Below, piece after piece: positions 19,999 through 30,963 of a DNA stretch of 45,651 bases. A program made the translations under genes and the position numbers. Below the pieces are notes generated by a model. It saw only the letters and a program-made list of their open reading frames with translations. It did not search any database and was not told the origin of the DNA. The stretch is from Sphingomonas sp. GTDB lineage: Bacteria > Pseudomonadota > Alphaproteobacteria > Sphingomonadales > Sphingomonadaceae. Each line of letters opens with the position of its first letter. The stretch's first letter is position 1. The stretch lies in assembly GCF_025363195.1 (NCBI RefSeq), contig NZ_JANYEK010000208.1:1-45651 (forward strand). Direction: 5' to 3'.

Positions 19999-20883
19999 TT
20001 AGAGCGCTTCCGCGCCGGAAATGATTTCCACCAGTTCGGTCGTGATCGCGGCCTGGCGAGCGCGGTTATACTGGATGCTGAGCCGTTTGATCATATCGCC
20101 GGCGTTGCGCGTGGCATTATCCATCGCGGTCATCCGGCTGCCTTGTTCCGACGCGGCGTTTTCGAGCAGCGCGCGGAAGATCTGGATCGCGATGTTGCGT
20201 GGCAGGAGATCGGCGAGGATCGATTCCTCATCCGGCTCGTACGTCACCGCAGCCTCGGCACCGGTCTTTTGAGAAGTTTCCGCCGTTGCCGAGATGGCAG
20301 CCGGAATGATCTGGCGGCCGGTCGGCTCCTGCACCAGCGCCGACTGGAAGCGGGCGTAGAACAGATGCGCGATATCGAATTCACCGGCGAAGAACCGTGC
20401 CGCCACGTCGTCGGCGATTTCGCGCGCGTCGCTGAAGGCCAGCTTCTTGATCTGGCTCATCTCATGGTCGTGCGCGATCTGGTCCGGATAGAAACGCTTG
20501 AGCACACGGCCCTTCTTGCCGGCGATGTAGAACTTCACCGTCTTGCCGGCGGCCTCCAGCTCGACCGCCTTCTTGCGTGCGGCGCGGACGATGTTCGAAT
20601 TGAACGCGCCAGCTAGGCCACGCTCCGACGTGGCGACGATGATCAGATGCGTCTGGTCGTTGCCGGTGCCAGCGAGCAGCTTCGGGCTGGATTCGGAGAC
20701 GCTGATCTTGGACGCCAGCGACGCCATCACCGCTTCGAGACGCTCCGCATAAGGACGCCCGGCGACCGCCGCTTCCTGCGCGCGGCGCAGCTTCGCGGCG
20801 GCGACCATCTTCATCGCCTTGGTGATCTTCTGCGTCGACTTCACCGAGCCGATGCGGATCTTGAGGGCTTTCAACGAGGCCAT
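19999..20883 (-). CDS. atpG: F0F1 ATP synthase subunit gamma
   Basis: 294 aa; MASLKALKIRIGSVKSTQKITKAMKMVAAAKLRRAQ; C-terminal ATRNAGDMIKRLSIQYNRARQAAITTELVEIISGAEAL. Confidence 0.97.
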   Translation of the reverse strand: MASLKALKIRIGSVKSTQKITKAMKMVAAAKLRRAQEAAVAGRPYAERLEAVMASLASKISVSESSPKLLAGTGNDQTHLIIVATSERGLAGAFNSNIVRAARKKAVELEAAGKTVKFYIAGKKGRVLKRFYPDQIAHDHEMSQIKKLAFSDAREIADDVAARFFAGEFDIAHLFYARFQSALVQEPTGRQIIPAAISATAETSQKTGAEAAVTYEPDEESILADLLPRNIAIQIFRALLENAASEQGSRMTAMDNATRNAGDMIKRLSIQYNRARQAAITTELVEIISGAEAL

Positions 20884-20892
20884 CTTAGTCCT

Positions 20893-21003
20893 TCTTCTCC
20901 CTCTCCCCGCGTGCGGAGAGAGGGCAGGGGAGAGGGGCAGTGAGGGCAGTGCATCGCACTACCCGTCTCCCCGACCCCCTCCCCGCAAGCGGGGAGGGGG
21001 AGA
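20893..21003. repeat. Imperfect long inverted repeat in the atpA-atpG spacer
   Basis: CTCTCCCCGCGTGCGGAGAGAGGGCAGGGGAGAGGGGCAGTGAGGGCAGTGC ... GCACTACCCGTCTCCCCGACCCCCTCCCCGCAAGCGGGGAGGGGGAGAG. Confidence 0.75.
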
Positions 21004-21008
21004 GTTAC

Positions 21009-23164
<2,156 letters not shown>

Positions 23165-23200
23165 GGACTGGAATTCCCCAAAAACCTAACAAAGACCCAT

Positions 23201-23228
23201 AAGAAAAAGAGGCGCTTCGCAGCACCTC
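23201..23228 (-). promoter_or_regulatory. Terminator-like hairpin plus U-tract in the atp operon leader (candidate attenuator)
   Basis: Minus strand GAGGTGC-TGCGAA-GCGCCTC-TTTTTCTT, 37-64 nt upstream of the atpH ATG. Confidence 0.5.
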
Positions 23229-23287
23229 CTGATCGGTTGGCCGGGCGGGTAGCATCGGGGCGACGGGGATGCAAGCCGGGACGGTCT

Positions 23288-23309
23288 TATTGTTGACTTG
23301 GAAACAATA
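23288..23309. promoter_or_regulatory. Candidate MarR operator palindrome
   Basis: TATTGTT-gacttgga-AACAATA, perfect 7-bp arms, 17 bp upstream of the marR-type ATG. Confidence 0.6.
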
Positions 23310-23326
23310 TGGGGAGATCCTGTCGC

Positions 23327-23761
23327 ATGGATCCGACCGCTGACGCCGATCTCGCTTATGGCCTGCGCCGCGCTGCCAATACCGCGCATCAGGCGCTGAC
23401 CGGCGCGCTGGCGTCGCAGGGTGTGACGGCGGCGGAATGGCTGTTGCTGCGCGATCTCCACGCGGCGGGCGCGGTACCGCAGACGCGATTGGCGGATCGG
23501 CTGGGCCTGACGCGGGGCGCGGTGTCGAAGCTGGTCGATCGGTTGGTGGCGAAGCGGCTCCTGGTGCGCGGGCGCGGCGGGGGCGGGGACCGACGGGTGC
23601 AGATCATCGGACTGACCGGCACCGGCGCGTTGTTGATCCCGGAACTCGCCCGCGCCGCCGGTGCAAGCGAGGCGGTTTTGTTCGCGGGGCTGTCACCGCG
23701 CGAACGCACGATTCTGGGCACCGCGCTGGCCAAGCTTGCCGGGCGCCCGTCCGCCTTGTAG
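23327..23761 (+). CDS. MarR family transcriptional regulator
   Basis: 144 aa from MDPTADADLAYGLRRAAN; wHTH TRLADRLGLTRGAVSKLVDRLVAKRLLVRGRGGGGDRRVQIIGLT. Confidence 0.9.
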   Translation: MDPTADADLAYGLRRAANTAHQALTGALASQGVTAAEWLLLRDLHAAGAVPQTRLADRLGLTRGAVSKLVDRLVAKRLLVRGRGGGGDRRVQIIGLTGTGALLIPELARAAGASEAVLFAGLSPRERTILGTALAKLAGRPSAL

Positions 23762-23793
23762 CCAGTCGCCGAACGTTTGGAAGAGGACGGGAT

Positions 23794-24471
23794 ATGACCG
23801 GCGCATTCGAAAAGATGACGATGTCCGACGGGGCGGAGATCTCCGTCTACCATGTGCAGCCGGAGGGCGCGCGGCGCGGCGGGCTGGTGTTGGTGCAGGA
23901 AATCTTCGGCGTCACCGAACATATCCGTGAGATGGCCGACGAATATGCCGCCGATGGCTATGAAGTGCTGGCGCCTGCTTTGTTCGACCGCGAGCATCCC
24001 GGGTTCGAGGCAGGCTATACCGGCCCCGATTTCGCCCGGGCGGTGGAACTAGCGCGGCAACTTCACCCCTTCGATCTCAGCCTTGCCGACGTGCAGACCT
24101 GTATCGACGCCTTGAAGGCGATCGGCCCGGTGTTCGTCGTCGGCTATTGCTATGGCGGGTCGGTCGCGTGGTTTTCCGCCACGCGCCTGCAGGGGGTCGC
24201 TGCGGCGAGCGGCTATTATGGCAGCCTCATCGCCGACGCGGCCGGAGAAGTGCCGAAGGTGCCGGTGATCCTGCATTTCGGTCGCCACGATCACGGCATC
24301 CCGATGGAGGGGGTGGAGAAGGTCATCGCCGCCGATCACCCGAATGCCACGGTCTATGTCTATGAGGCCGGGCACGGCTTCAATTCCGATCGGCGTACCG
24401 ATTTCCACGAGCCAAGCAGCGACCTGGCCAGGGAACGCACGCTGGAATTGTTTCGCGCGAATGGCGGATGA
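23794..24471 (+). CDS. Dienelactone hydrolase family protein
   Basis: 225 aa from MTGAFEKMTMSDG; VLVQEIFGVTEHIREMADEYAADGYEVLAPALF, VVGYCYGGSVAW, AGHGFNSD. Confidence 0.93.
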   Translation: MTGAFEKMTMSDGAEISVYHVQPEGARRGGLVLVQEIFGVTEHIREMADEYAADGYEVLAPALFDREHPGFEAGYTGPDFARAVELARQLHPFDLSLADVQTCIDALKAIGPVFVVGYCYGGSVAWFSATRLQGVAAASGYYGSLIADAAGEVPKVPVILHFGRHDHGIPMEGVEKVIAADHPNATVYVYEAGHGFNSDRRTDFHEPSSDLARERTLELFRANGG

Positions 24472-24528
24472 TGCTTTGAACGCAAGGGTCGGGATGGGGG
24501 CGCTGCGACCGGCGCCTATAACCACGGC

Positions 24529-25566
24529 ATGACGCAGCCTCTCGCCCTCGACCCCGATACCGCATGGGCCGCATTCGAGGCGCGCGATCGCAGCTTCGAC
24601 GGGCGGATCGTCATCGCGGTGCGCACGACCGGTATCTATTGCAAGCCGAGCTGCCCGGCGCGGCACCCGCGACGTGAGAATATCGAATTCCATGCCGATC
24701 CGGGCTCTGCTCGCGCGGCGGGGTTTCGGGCCTGCCTGCGCTGCAAGCCGGACGAAATCGGGCGGGACCGAGTCGCCGTCGCCCGTGCGATTGCCGTGCT
24801 GGAGGCGACGGAAGATATGGTCGGACTGGAGGAGCTGGCCGGGCAGGTCGGCTATGCCCCGCACCATTTCCACCGGCTGTTCAAGCGCGCGACGGGCGTG
24901 ACGCCCGCCGCCTATGCGCGCGGACTGAAGGCGGAGCGCGCGGCCCGTGCGCTGGGCGAAACGGCGAGCGTGACGGCGGCGATCTACGAGGCGGGCTATT
25001 CCGCGCCGAGCCGCTTCTACGAGGATGGCGCGAAGCGGCTGGGGATGAGCCCGAGCGCGTGGAAGAATGGTGGCGCGGGGGTGACGATCCGCTGGATCAT
25101 CGCCGACACGAGTCTCGGCAAGATGCTCGTCGCGGCGACCGACAAGGGGTTGTGCCGGGTGTCGTTCGACGAGGACGAGATGGCCTTGCTGCTGCGCTTT
25201 CCCAAGGCGGAAATCGTCGCCGGTGGCGCGGCGCTCGCCGATCTGGCCGCGCGCGTGGTGGCCAGTGTGGAATCGCCGGACCGCGACCAGAATCTGCCGA
25301 TCGATGTACAGGGCACGGCGTTTCAGGAGGCGATCTGGCAGGCGTTGCGGAATATTCCGCCGGGCGAGACACGGTCCTATGCCGAACTCGCCGCCGCGAT
25401 CGGCAAGCCAAATGCGGTGCGCGCGGCGGGGACGGCGTGCGGCGCGAACCACGTGCCGATCGTCATTCCCTGCCACCGCGTGCTGCGAGCGGACGGCAGT
25501 CCGGGCGGCTATGCCTATGGCACCGATCGCAAGGCCACCTTGCTCAGGCGCGAACGCATCGACTGA
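24529..25566 (+). CDS. ada: Bifunctional Ada: transcriptional activator / O6-methylguanine-DNA methyltransferase
   Basis: 345 aa; GIYCKPSCPARHPRRENIEFH...FRACLRCKPDE (Zn-Cys domain), AraC-type HTH, PCHRVLRADGSPGGYAYG. Confidence 0.95.
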   Translation: MTQPLALDPDTAWAAFEARDRSFDGRIVIAVRTTGIYCKPSCPARHPRRENIEFHADPGSARAAGFRACLRCKPDEIGRDRVAVARAIAVLEATEDMVGLEELAGQVGYAPHHFHRLFKRATGVTPAAYARGLKAERAARALGETASVTAAIYEAGYSAPSRFYEDGAKRLGMSPSAWKNGGAGVTIRWIIADTSLGKMLVAATDKGLCRVSFDEDEMALLLRFPKAEIVAGGAALADLAARVVASVESPDRDQNLPIDVQGTAFQEAIWQALRNIPPGETRSYAELAAAIGKPNAVRAAGTACGANHVPIVIPCHRVLRADGSPGGYAYGTDRKATLLRRERID

Positions 25567-25617
25567 GTGTATTGCCACGTTAACACGCAAGGCATAGTGC
25601 GGACGGCAACAGGGGAT

Positions 25618-26541
25618 ATGCCGATGCAGCCGACGCAACCGAACACGCCGCCGAACACGCCGCCGAACAGCCTTGTCTGGCGCATCGTCCATTTCCCGCT
25701 GGTGCTGCTGGTCATCGGGATCGCGATCTTTCTGGGGACCAGCGCGCTGAGTGCGCGGATCCGGCTGCTCTTCCCGGTCCAGAAGGGCACACCGCTGGCG
25801 ATTCTGTTCGCGCTGATCGTCGCGGGGATGTTCGTCGGGACCTATTGCTTGTTCGTGCGCTGGGTCGAACGTCGTCCGGTCGTCGAGTTCGGGTTGCGCG
25901 GCTGGGCTGGTGAACTCGGTTTCGGAGTGCTGGCCGGGTTTGGATTATTCTCGGTCGTGATCGGGATCATCGCGGCACTGGGTGGCTACCACATCGTCGG
26001 CACCAATCCGCCCAGCGCGCTGTATCCCGTTATCACCCTGTCGATCATGTCGGGCGTGACCGAGGAAATTCTGCTGCGCGGGCTGTTCTTCCGCCTGATC
26101 GAGCGGCTGGCGGGGAGCTGGATCGCGTTGATCCTGTCCGCCGCCTTGTTCGGTGCGGCGCATCTCGGCAATCCGCACGCGACCTGGGTTGCCGGCCTCG
26201 CCATCGCGCTGGATGCCGGGGTGATGCTGGCGGCCTTTTATATGGTGACGCGGCGGCTTTGGGCGGCGATCGGGCTGCATGCGGCATGGAATTTCACGCA
26301 GGGCGGGATTTACGGCGTGGCGGTATCGGGCTTCGACACCAATGGCCTGATCCGCCCGCACATCGCCGGATCGGACCTGCTGACCGGCGGATCGTTCGGC
26401 GCGGAGGCGTCACTGTCCGCGGTGCTGGTCAACGTCGCGTTCGGCATCGCCCTGCTGGTGATCGCGCATCGACGCGGGAATTTCGTTGCGCCGAGCTGGC
26501 GGCGACGCCGCTTCGGTCAGGGCGCAGGCTTGCAGGAATAG
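25618..26541 (+). CDS. CPBP family intramembrane metalloprotease
   Basis: SGVTEEILLRGLFFRLIERLAGSWIALILSAALFGAAHLGNP, TRRLWAAIGLHAAWNF; start chosen at MPMQPTQPN. Confidence 0.88.
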   Translation: MPMQPTQPNTPPNTPPNSLVWRIVHFPLVLLVIGIAIFLGTSALSARIRLLFPVQKGTPLAILFALIVAGMFVGTYCLFVRWVERRPVVEFGLRGWAGELGFGVLAGFGLFSVVIGIIAALGGYHIVGTNPPSALYPVITLSIMSGVTEEILLRGLFFRLIERLAGSWIALILSAALFGAAHLGNPHATWVAGLAIALDAGVMLAAFYMVTRRLWAAIGLHAAWNFTQGGIYGVAVSGFDTNGLIRPHIAGSDLLTGGSFGAEASLSAVLVNVAFGIALLVIAHRRGNFVAPSWRRRRFGQGAGLQE

Positions 26542-28022
26542 ACGATCTTTTCGTTGGGCAGCGGCGGCAGCGTGGCGCGGATCGCCGCCTGTTGCGTCGA
26601 CAGATTGGCGCGTGCGGCAATGTCGGTCGAACAGACCTTCAGCGACACCTGCGCCCGCACCTTGCGCGCGGCGTCCATCTGCGTGGCGGAGAGCAGATAG
26701 CGGGCGTTGGAATACATTTTCGTCGCCGGATCGAATTGCAAAACGGAGACGGTCTGCTCTTCGCTCGGCACCAGGATACGATCCCATTTGTTGCCATTCT
26801 CGGCATATTGCGTGCGCTGGTTCATGCAGCCTGCGGTCCCCCAGTCGAGCTTGACGTCGTCCAGTGAGGATACCGTCACGCGACTGCGAGCGGGCACCAC
26901 GCTGCACACCATCGGGCCGATCGCCGTTCCGCTGCTGACGGTCGGCGCCGCATCGGGAACGACCGGGGGCAATACCGGCTCGCCCGTCGGGCGCATCACG
27001 AACACGACCAACGCGGCGACGAAGACGATCGCGCCCACCGCCGCAACGCCGATCGCCCAGGGTCGCTGCCCGCGCAGCTCGAGCATTGCCGCGCCCCCCG
27101 CCGCAATCAGCCCGGCGACCAGCAGACCTGCGGCGATGGCAATGAAATTCTCGCGCTGCCGCTGGGCGGCATCGCGCGCGACGACCATTGCGTGGTCGCG
27201 CGCGGCGGCGGCTTGGCTGGTCGCATCGAGCTTGGCCTTCTGCGCTTCCGCTGCCGTCAGCGCATCGGCATCGCTATCCTGTTTCAGGCGTTCGGCGATG
27301 CTGGTGCAGGGCGTGCCGACGCCGGCAAAGTCCTGCTTGGCGTTGCGCAGGAAGGTCGCCAATTCGGTATCTGCAATCGCGAAACCGAAATTGGCATCGC
27401 CCTCCTCGCCGCGCGTCAGCGCCGAATTCACCCCGACGACGCGCCCGCATGGATCGAGCAGCGGCCCGCCGGAATTGCCGCGCGCGATGCTGGCGGTGTG
27501 CAACATCACCTCCACGGCGGACAGGGTGCGCCGCGCCGAAAACACCCCCTCGGAGCGGACCGGCGACACGGGCATGATATAGTCCGCCGCCGAGCGCGCC
27601 GTGGCCATGTCGACATTGCCGGGATAGCCCAGAGCGGTCACCGAACTGCCTTCGTCCAGCGGCCCGGTATAGAGCGCGACCGTGGGCAGCTTCACGCCGC
27701 TGAACTCGATCAGCGCCAGATCGCGCTGCGTATCGATCGCGATCACCTTGCCCTGATACGACCGGCTGCCTTCGGACGGCACCACGCCGATCACGACATT
27801 GTCGGGATAGCGCGCCGCGAGATCGACGACATGCGCGTTGGTGACGATGCGATTGGGTGCGACGGCAAAGCCGCTGCCGTGCCCGAACCCGACGACCTGA
27901 TCGTCCACGACCGCCACCGTGACCACCCGCACGACGCTGCGCGCGGAGGCAGAGATGTCGTCGGCGTTTGCCGGGGAGGCAAGGCCGAGGAGCAAGAGGA
28001 GAAGAATCAGAAATCGTGTCAT
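26517..28022 (-). CDS. Trypsin-like serine protease with two internal TM segments and a C-terminal extracytoplasmic domain
   Basis: Signal peptide MTRFLILLLLLLGLASPANA; IVTNAHVVD, QRDLALIEF, ARGNSGGPLLDPCGRVVG; hydrophobic FIAIAAGLLVAGLIAAGGAAML and WAIGVAAVGAIVFVAALVVFVM. Alternative start MPAGQTM at 28040. Confidence 0.85.
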   Translation of the reverse strand: MTRFLILLLLLLGLASPANADDISASARSVVRVVTVAVVDDQVVGFGHGSGFAVAPNRIVTNAHVVDLAARYPDNVVIGVVPSEGSRSYQGKVIAIDTQRDLALIEFSGVKLPTVALYTGPLDEGSSVTALGYPGNVDMATARSAADYIMPVSPVRSEGVFSARRTLSAVEVMLHTASIARGNSGGPLLDPCGRVVGVNSALTRGEEGDANFGFAIADTELATFLRNAKQDFAGVGTPCTSIAERLKQDSDADALTAAEAQKAKLDATSQAAAARDHAMVVARDAAQRQRENFIAIAAGLLVAGLIAAGGAAMLELRGQRPWAIGVAAVGAIVFVAALVVFVMRPTGEPVLPPVVPDAAPTVSSGTAIGPMVCSVVPARSRVTVSSLDDVKLDWGTAGCMNQRTQYAENGNKWDRILVPSEEQTVSVLQFDPATKMYSNARYLLSATQMDAARKVRAQVSLKVCSTDIAARANLSTQQAAIRATLPPLPNEKIVYSCKPAP

Positions 28023-28044
28023 CGTTTGTCCCGCGGGCATGGGG

Positions 28045-28455
28045 TTACACGTCGGGCAAGGCGGCGGCGGAGACAAGCCCCAGATGTTCGACGAAGGGAT
28101 CGAAATCGCGGTCGCTGTAGAGCAGGGGATAGCCATTCATGATGCAACGCGTGGCGATCAGAGTGTCGATCGTCTTGCGGATCGTGATGCCGCGTGCCCG
28201 CAAGTTCCGGTAATTGCGTGCGGCCTGAATGGCGACGGCTTCGTCCGCGATGGTAATGATCGGGCCGGCGGTAAGCAGGAAGCGTGCATTTTCAAAAGCA
28301 TGTTCGTTCGCAATGCCCTGCAATACCTCTGTCAGGACAAGATCGCCGGTCAGGAGCCGACCGGATTTTATGATTCGCGCCAGCAGGTCGGTATGAATCG
28401 TTTCCCGGTCGCGCAGGAAATCGATCCAGACACTCGAATCGACAAGAATCATCAA
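28045..28455 (-). CDS. vapC: Type II toxin VapC (PIN domain)
   Basis: [56 protein letters not shown]. Confidence 0.93.
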   Translation of the reverse strand: MMILVDSSVWIDFLRDRETIHTDLLARIIKSGRLLTGDLVLTEVLQGIANEHAFENARFLLTAGPIITIADEAVAIQAARNYRNLRARGITIRKTIDTLIATRCIMNGYPLLYSDRDFDPFVEHLGLVSAAALPDV

Positions 28456-28640
28456 TCTGTGCGCATCGCGTCCAGATCACCTTCCCATCCGATACCGCGA
28501 AGCGCCAGGAGCCCCTGCTGCCGTTTCAACTGGACGACCCGCCGCAACGCCTCCTCGACCGCTTCGCGCTTGGTCTTCACACCCAGCGCTGCCTGCGCCT
28601 CGGCCATCAAGGCATCATCGATGACAATGTTGGTTCGCAT
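28452..28640 (-). CDS. vapB: Type II antitoxin VapB
   Basis: 62 aa [62 protein letters not shown]; overlaps vapC start by 4 nt. Confidence 0.92.
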   Translation of the reverse strand: MRTNIVIDDALMAEAQAALGVKTKREAVEEALRRVVQLKRQQGLLALRGIGWEGDLDAMRTD

Positions 28641-28641
28641 A

Positions 28642-28671
28642 ATGTGTATCCTTTCGCTCGAACATACACAT
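28642..28671. promoter_or_regulatory. Candidate VapBC operator
   Basis: Perfect 8-bp inverted repeat ATGTGTAT-N14-ATACACAT directly upstream of vapB. Confidence 0.6.
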
Positions 28672-28708
28672 AGCATTCCTGGGTGCCCGCGACAACGATC
28701 AGACCCCC

Positions 28709-30880
28709 TCACACGAAGCTGTACGGATCGACATCCACCGCGACGCGCACCTTGCTCGGCCAATCCAGCTTGCCCAGCCACGCGCGGATGACATCCTGCA
28801 CGTCCAGCGCGCGGCGGGCGTGGACGAGCAGGCGGAAGCGGTGGCGGCCGCGCAGCATGGCGAGCGGGGCGGGGGCGGGGCCGTAGACTTCCATCCCCTC
28901 GACCTGCGGGGCGGAGCGGCCGATCAGCACGGCGATCTCGTGCGCCGCCGCTTTGTCTTCGGAGGACACGACGATGCCGGCGAAGCGCCCGAATGGCGGC
29001 GCATTGGCTTCGCGTCGGGATTCGGTTTCCGCCGCGTAGAACGCCTCGGCATCGCCGGTAATCAGCGCGCGCATCACCGGCGCGGTCGGGCTGTGCGTCT
29101 GGATGTAGACATGACCCGGTTTCTCTCCACGCCCGGCGCGTCCGGCGACCTGCATGATCTGCTGAAACGTGCGCTCGCTTGCACGCAAGTCGCCGCCGTT
29201 GAGGCCGAGATCGGCGTCGATCACCCCGACGAGCGTCAAATTGGGAAAGTGATAGCCCTTGGTGATCAACTGCGTGCCGACGACGATGTCGATGTCGTGC
29301 GCCTCCATCCGCTGGACGAACTCCGCCGCCTTGGCCGGGGACCAGATCGTGTCCGAGGTGACGACCGCCGTCTTCGCTTCGGGGAACAGCAGTTTCACCT
29401 CGTCGGCGATACGTTCCACGCCGGGGCCGACCGCGACGAGTGTATCCTCGTTGTCGCATTCGGGGCAGGCGCGCGGGGTCGGTTCGGCGTGGCCGCAATG
29501 ATGGCAGGTGATGCGCGCGATCAGCCGGTGCTCGACCATCCATGCGGTGCAGTTCGGGCATTGGAAGCGATGCCCGCAGGTGCGACACAGGGTGAGCGGG
29601 GCATAGCCGCGTCGGTTGAGGAACAGCAGCACCTGTTCGCGCCGCTCCAGCGTTTCCGCCATCGCCTTGACCAGTTTGGGGGCGATCCAGCGGCCGCGTT
29701 CGGGCGGATCCTGGATCAGGTCGATCGCTTCGATCGCGGGCATTTCGGCGGCGCCCCAGCGGCCGGGAAGCTTGAGTTCGGCATAGCGACCGCTCGCCAC
29801 CTGCTGGCGTGTTTCGATCGCCGGGGTGGCGGAGGCGAGGATGACGGGTACGCTTTCGAACTTGCCGCGCATCACCGCTACGTCGCGGGCGTGATAATGC
29901 ACGCCGTCTTCCTGCTTGAAGCTGGTTTCGTGCGCCTCGTCGACGACGATCAGGCCGAGATTGGCATAAGGCAGGAACAAAGCCGAGCGCGCGCCGACCG
30001 TGACCAGCGCCTGGCCGGTCGCGATGCCCCGCCATGCACGCCGCCGCTCCGACTGGCGCAGGCCGGAATGCCACGCCACCGGCTGGCAGCCGAAGCGCGC
30101 GGTAAAGCGCTGCAGGAACGGTTCGGTTAGCGCGATTTCGGGCAACAGCACGAGCGTCTGCCGGCCCGCGCGGATCGCTGCGGCGACGGCCTCGAAATAC
30201 ACCTCGGTCTTGCCGGATCCGGTGACGCCGTCGAGCAGGGTCGGCTGAAATTCGTGCGCGGCGACATTGGCGACCAACGTTTCCGCCGCCGCGCGCTGGT
30301 CGGGCGACAAAGCCGGTTTGCCATAGTTGGGATCGGGCAGGGGATAAGGGCTGTCGATATCGACCTGCACGGGTTCCAGCGCGCCGATCTTCGCCAAGCC
30401 GCGGATCACCGCATCCGATACGCCAGCGAGCGCAGCCAATTCACGGATCAGCCCCTGCCGATCGCCGATCCGCTGGAGCGCCTGTTCGCGTTGCGGAGTC
30501 AGGCGCGCAGGGATCTCGCCGGTCGCGCGATATTCGGTGATCGTTTTCATGCCCTCCAGCGCGGAGCTGGACGGCATCGCCATGCGCACCACGGCGGCGG
30601 GGGAGCTGAGATAATAATCCGCCGTCCATTCGATCAGCCGGCGCAACGGCGCGGCGATCGGCGGTGTGTCGATCACGCCCATCAAGTTGCGCAGACGGTT
30701 GTCGCCGACCTCGGCATCTGAGGGCATCCGCTCCGGTTCCCACACCACACCCATCAACTGGCGTGGCCCGAGCGGCGCGATGACGATCGACCCCGGCTCG
30801 ACGCTCATACCCTGCGGCACGCGGTAATCGAGCGGGCCGAGCGCGGAATTCATCACGATGACACGGGCGCGGAACGACAT
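28709..30880 (-). CDS. priA: Primosomal protein N' (replication restart helicase PriA)
   Basis: From [57 protein letters not shown], Zn-binding [17 protein letters not shown]...CHHCGH...[23 protein letters not shown]. Confidence 0.95.
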   Translation of the reverse strand: MSFRARVIVMNSALGPLDYRVPQGMSVEPGSIVIAPLGPRQLMGVVWEPERMPSDAEVGDNRLRNLMGVIDTPPIAAPLRRLIEWTADYYLSSPAAVVRMAMPSSSALEGMKTITEYRATGEIPARLTPQREQALQRIGDRQGLIRELAALAGVSDAVIRGLAKIGALEPVQVDIDSPYPLPDPNYGKPALSPDQRAAAETLVANVAAHEFQPTLLDGVTGSGKTEVYFEAVAAAIRAGRQTLVLLPEIALTEPFLQRFTARFGCQPVAWHSGLRQSERRRAWRGIATGQALVTVGARSALFLPYANLGLIVVDEAHETSFKQEDGVHYHARDVAVMRGKFESVPVILASATPAIETRQQVASGRYAELKLPGRWGAAEMPAIEAIDLIQDPPERGRWIAPKLVKAMAETLERREQVLLFLNRRGYAPLTLCRTCGHRFQCPNCTAWMVEHRLIARITCHHCGHAEPTPRACPECDNEDTLVAVGPGVERIADEVKLLFPEAKTAVVTSDTIWSPAKAAEFVQRMEAHDIDIVVGTQLITKGYHFPNLTLVGVIDADLGLNGGDLRASERTFQQIMQVAGRAGRGEKPGHVYIQTHSPTAPVMRALITGDAEAFYAAETESRREANAPPFGRFAGIVVSSEDKAAAHEIAVLIGRSAPQVEGMEVYGPAPAPLAMLRGRHRFRLLVHARRALDVQDVIRAWLGKLDWPSKVRVAVDVDPYSFV

Positions 30881-30963
30881 GGAGGTGCATATGGCGGCGG
30901 CTGGCGCTAGAAGGAAGGGAGACGTTGCTGCCGCACGGTTCTGCCGACCAGGGAGTTTGATCG

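Noticed and set aside
24049-25692. 547-aa minus-strand ORF opposite the ada region
   Set aside because: Antisense to ada, which has all expected motifs; the ORF is His/Arg-rich without domains.
28452-30074. 540-aa minus-strand ORF fusing vapB to an upstream frame of priA
   Set aside because: Only the last 62 codons (vapB) look real; the rest is an alternate frame of priA.
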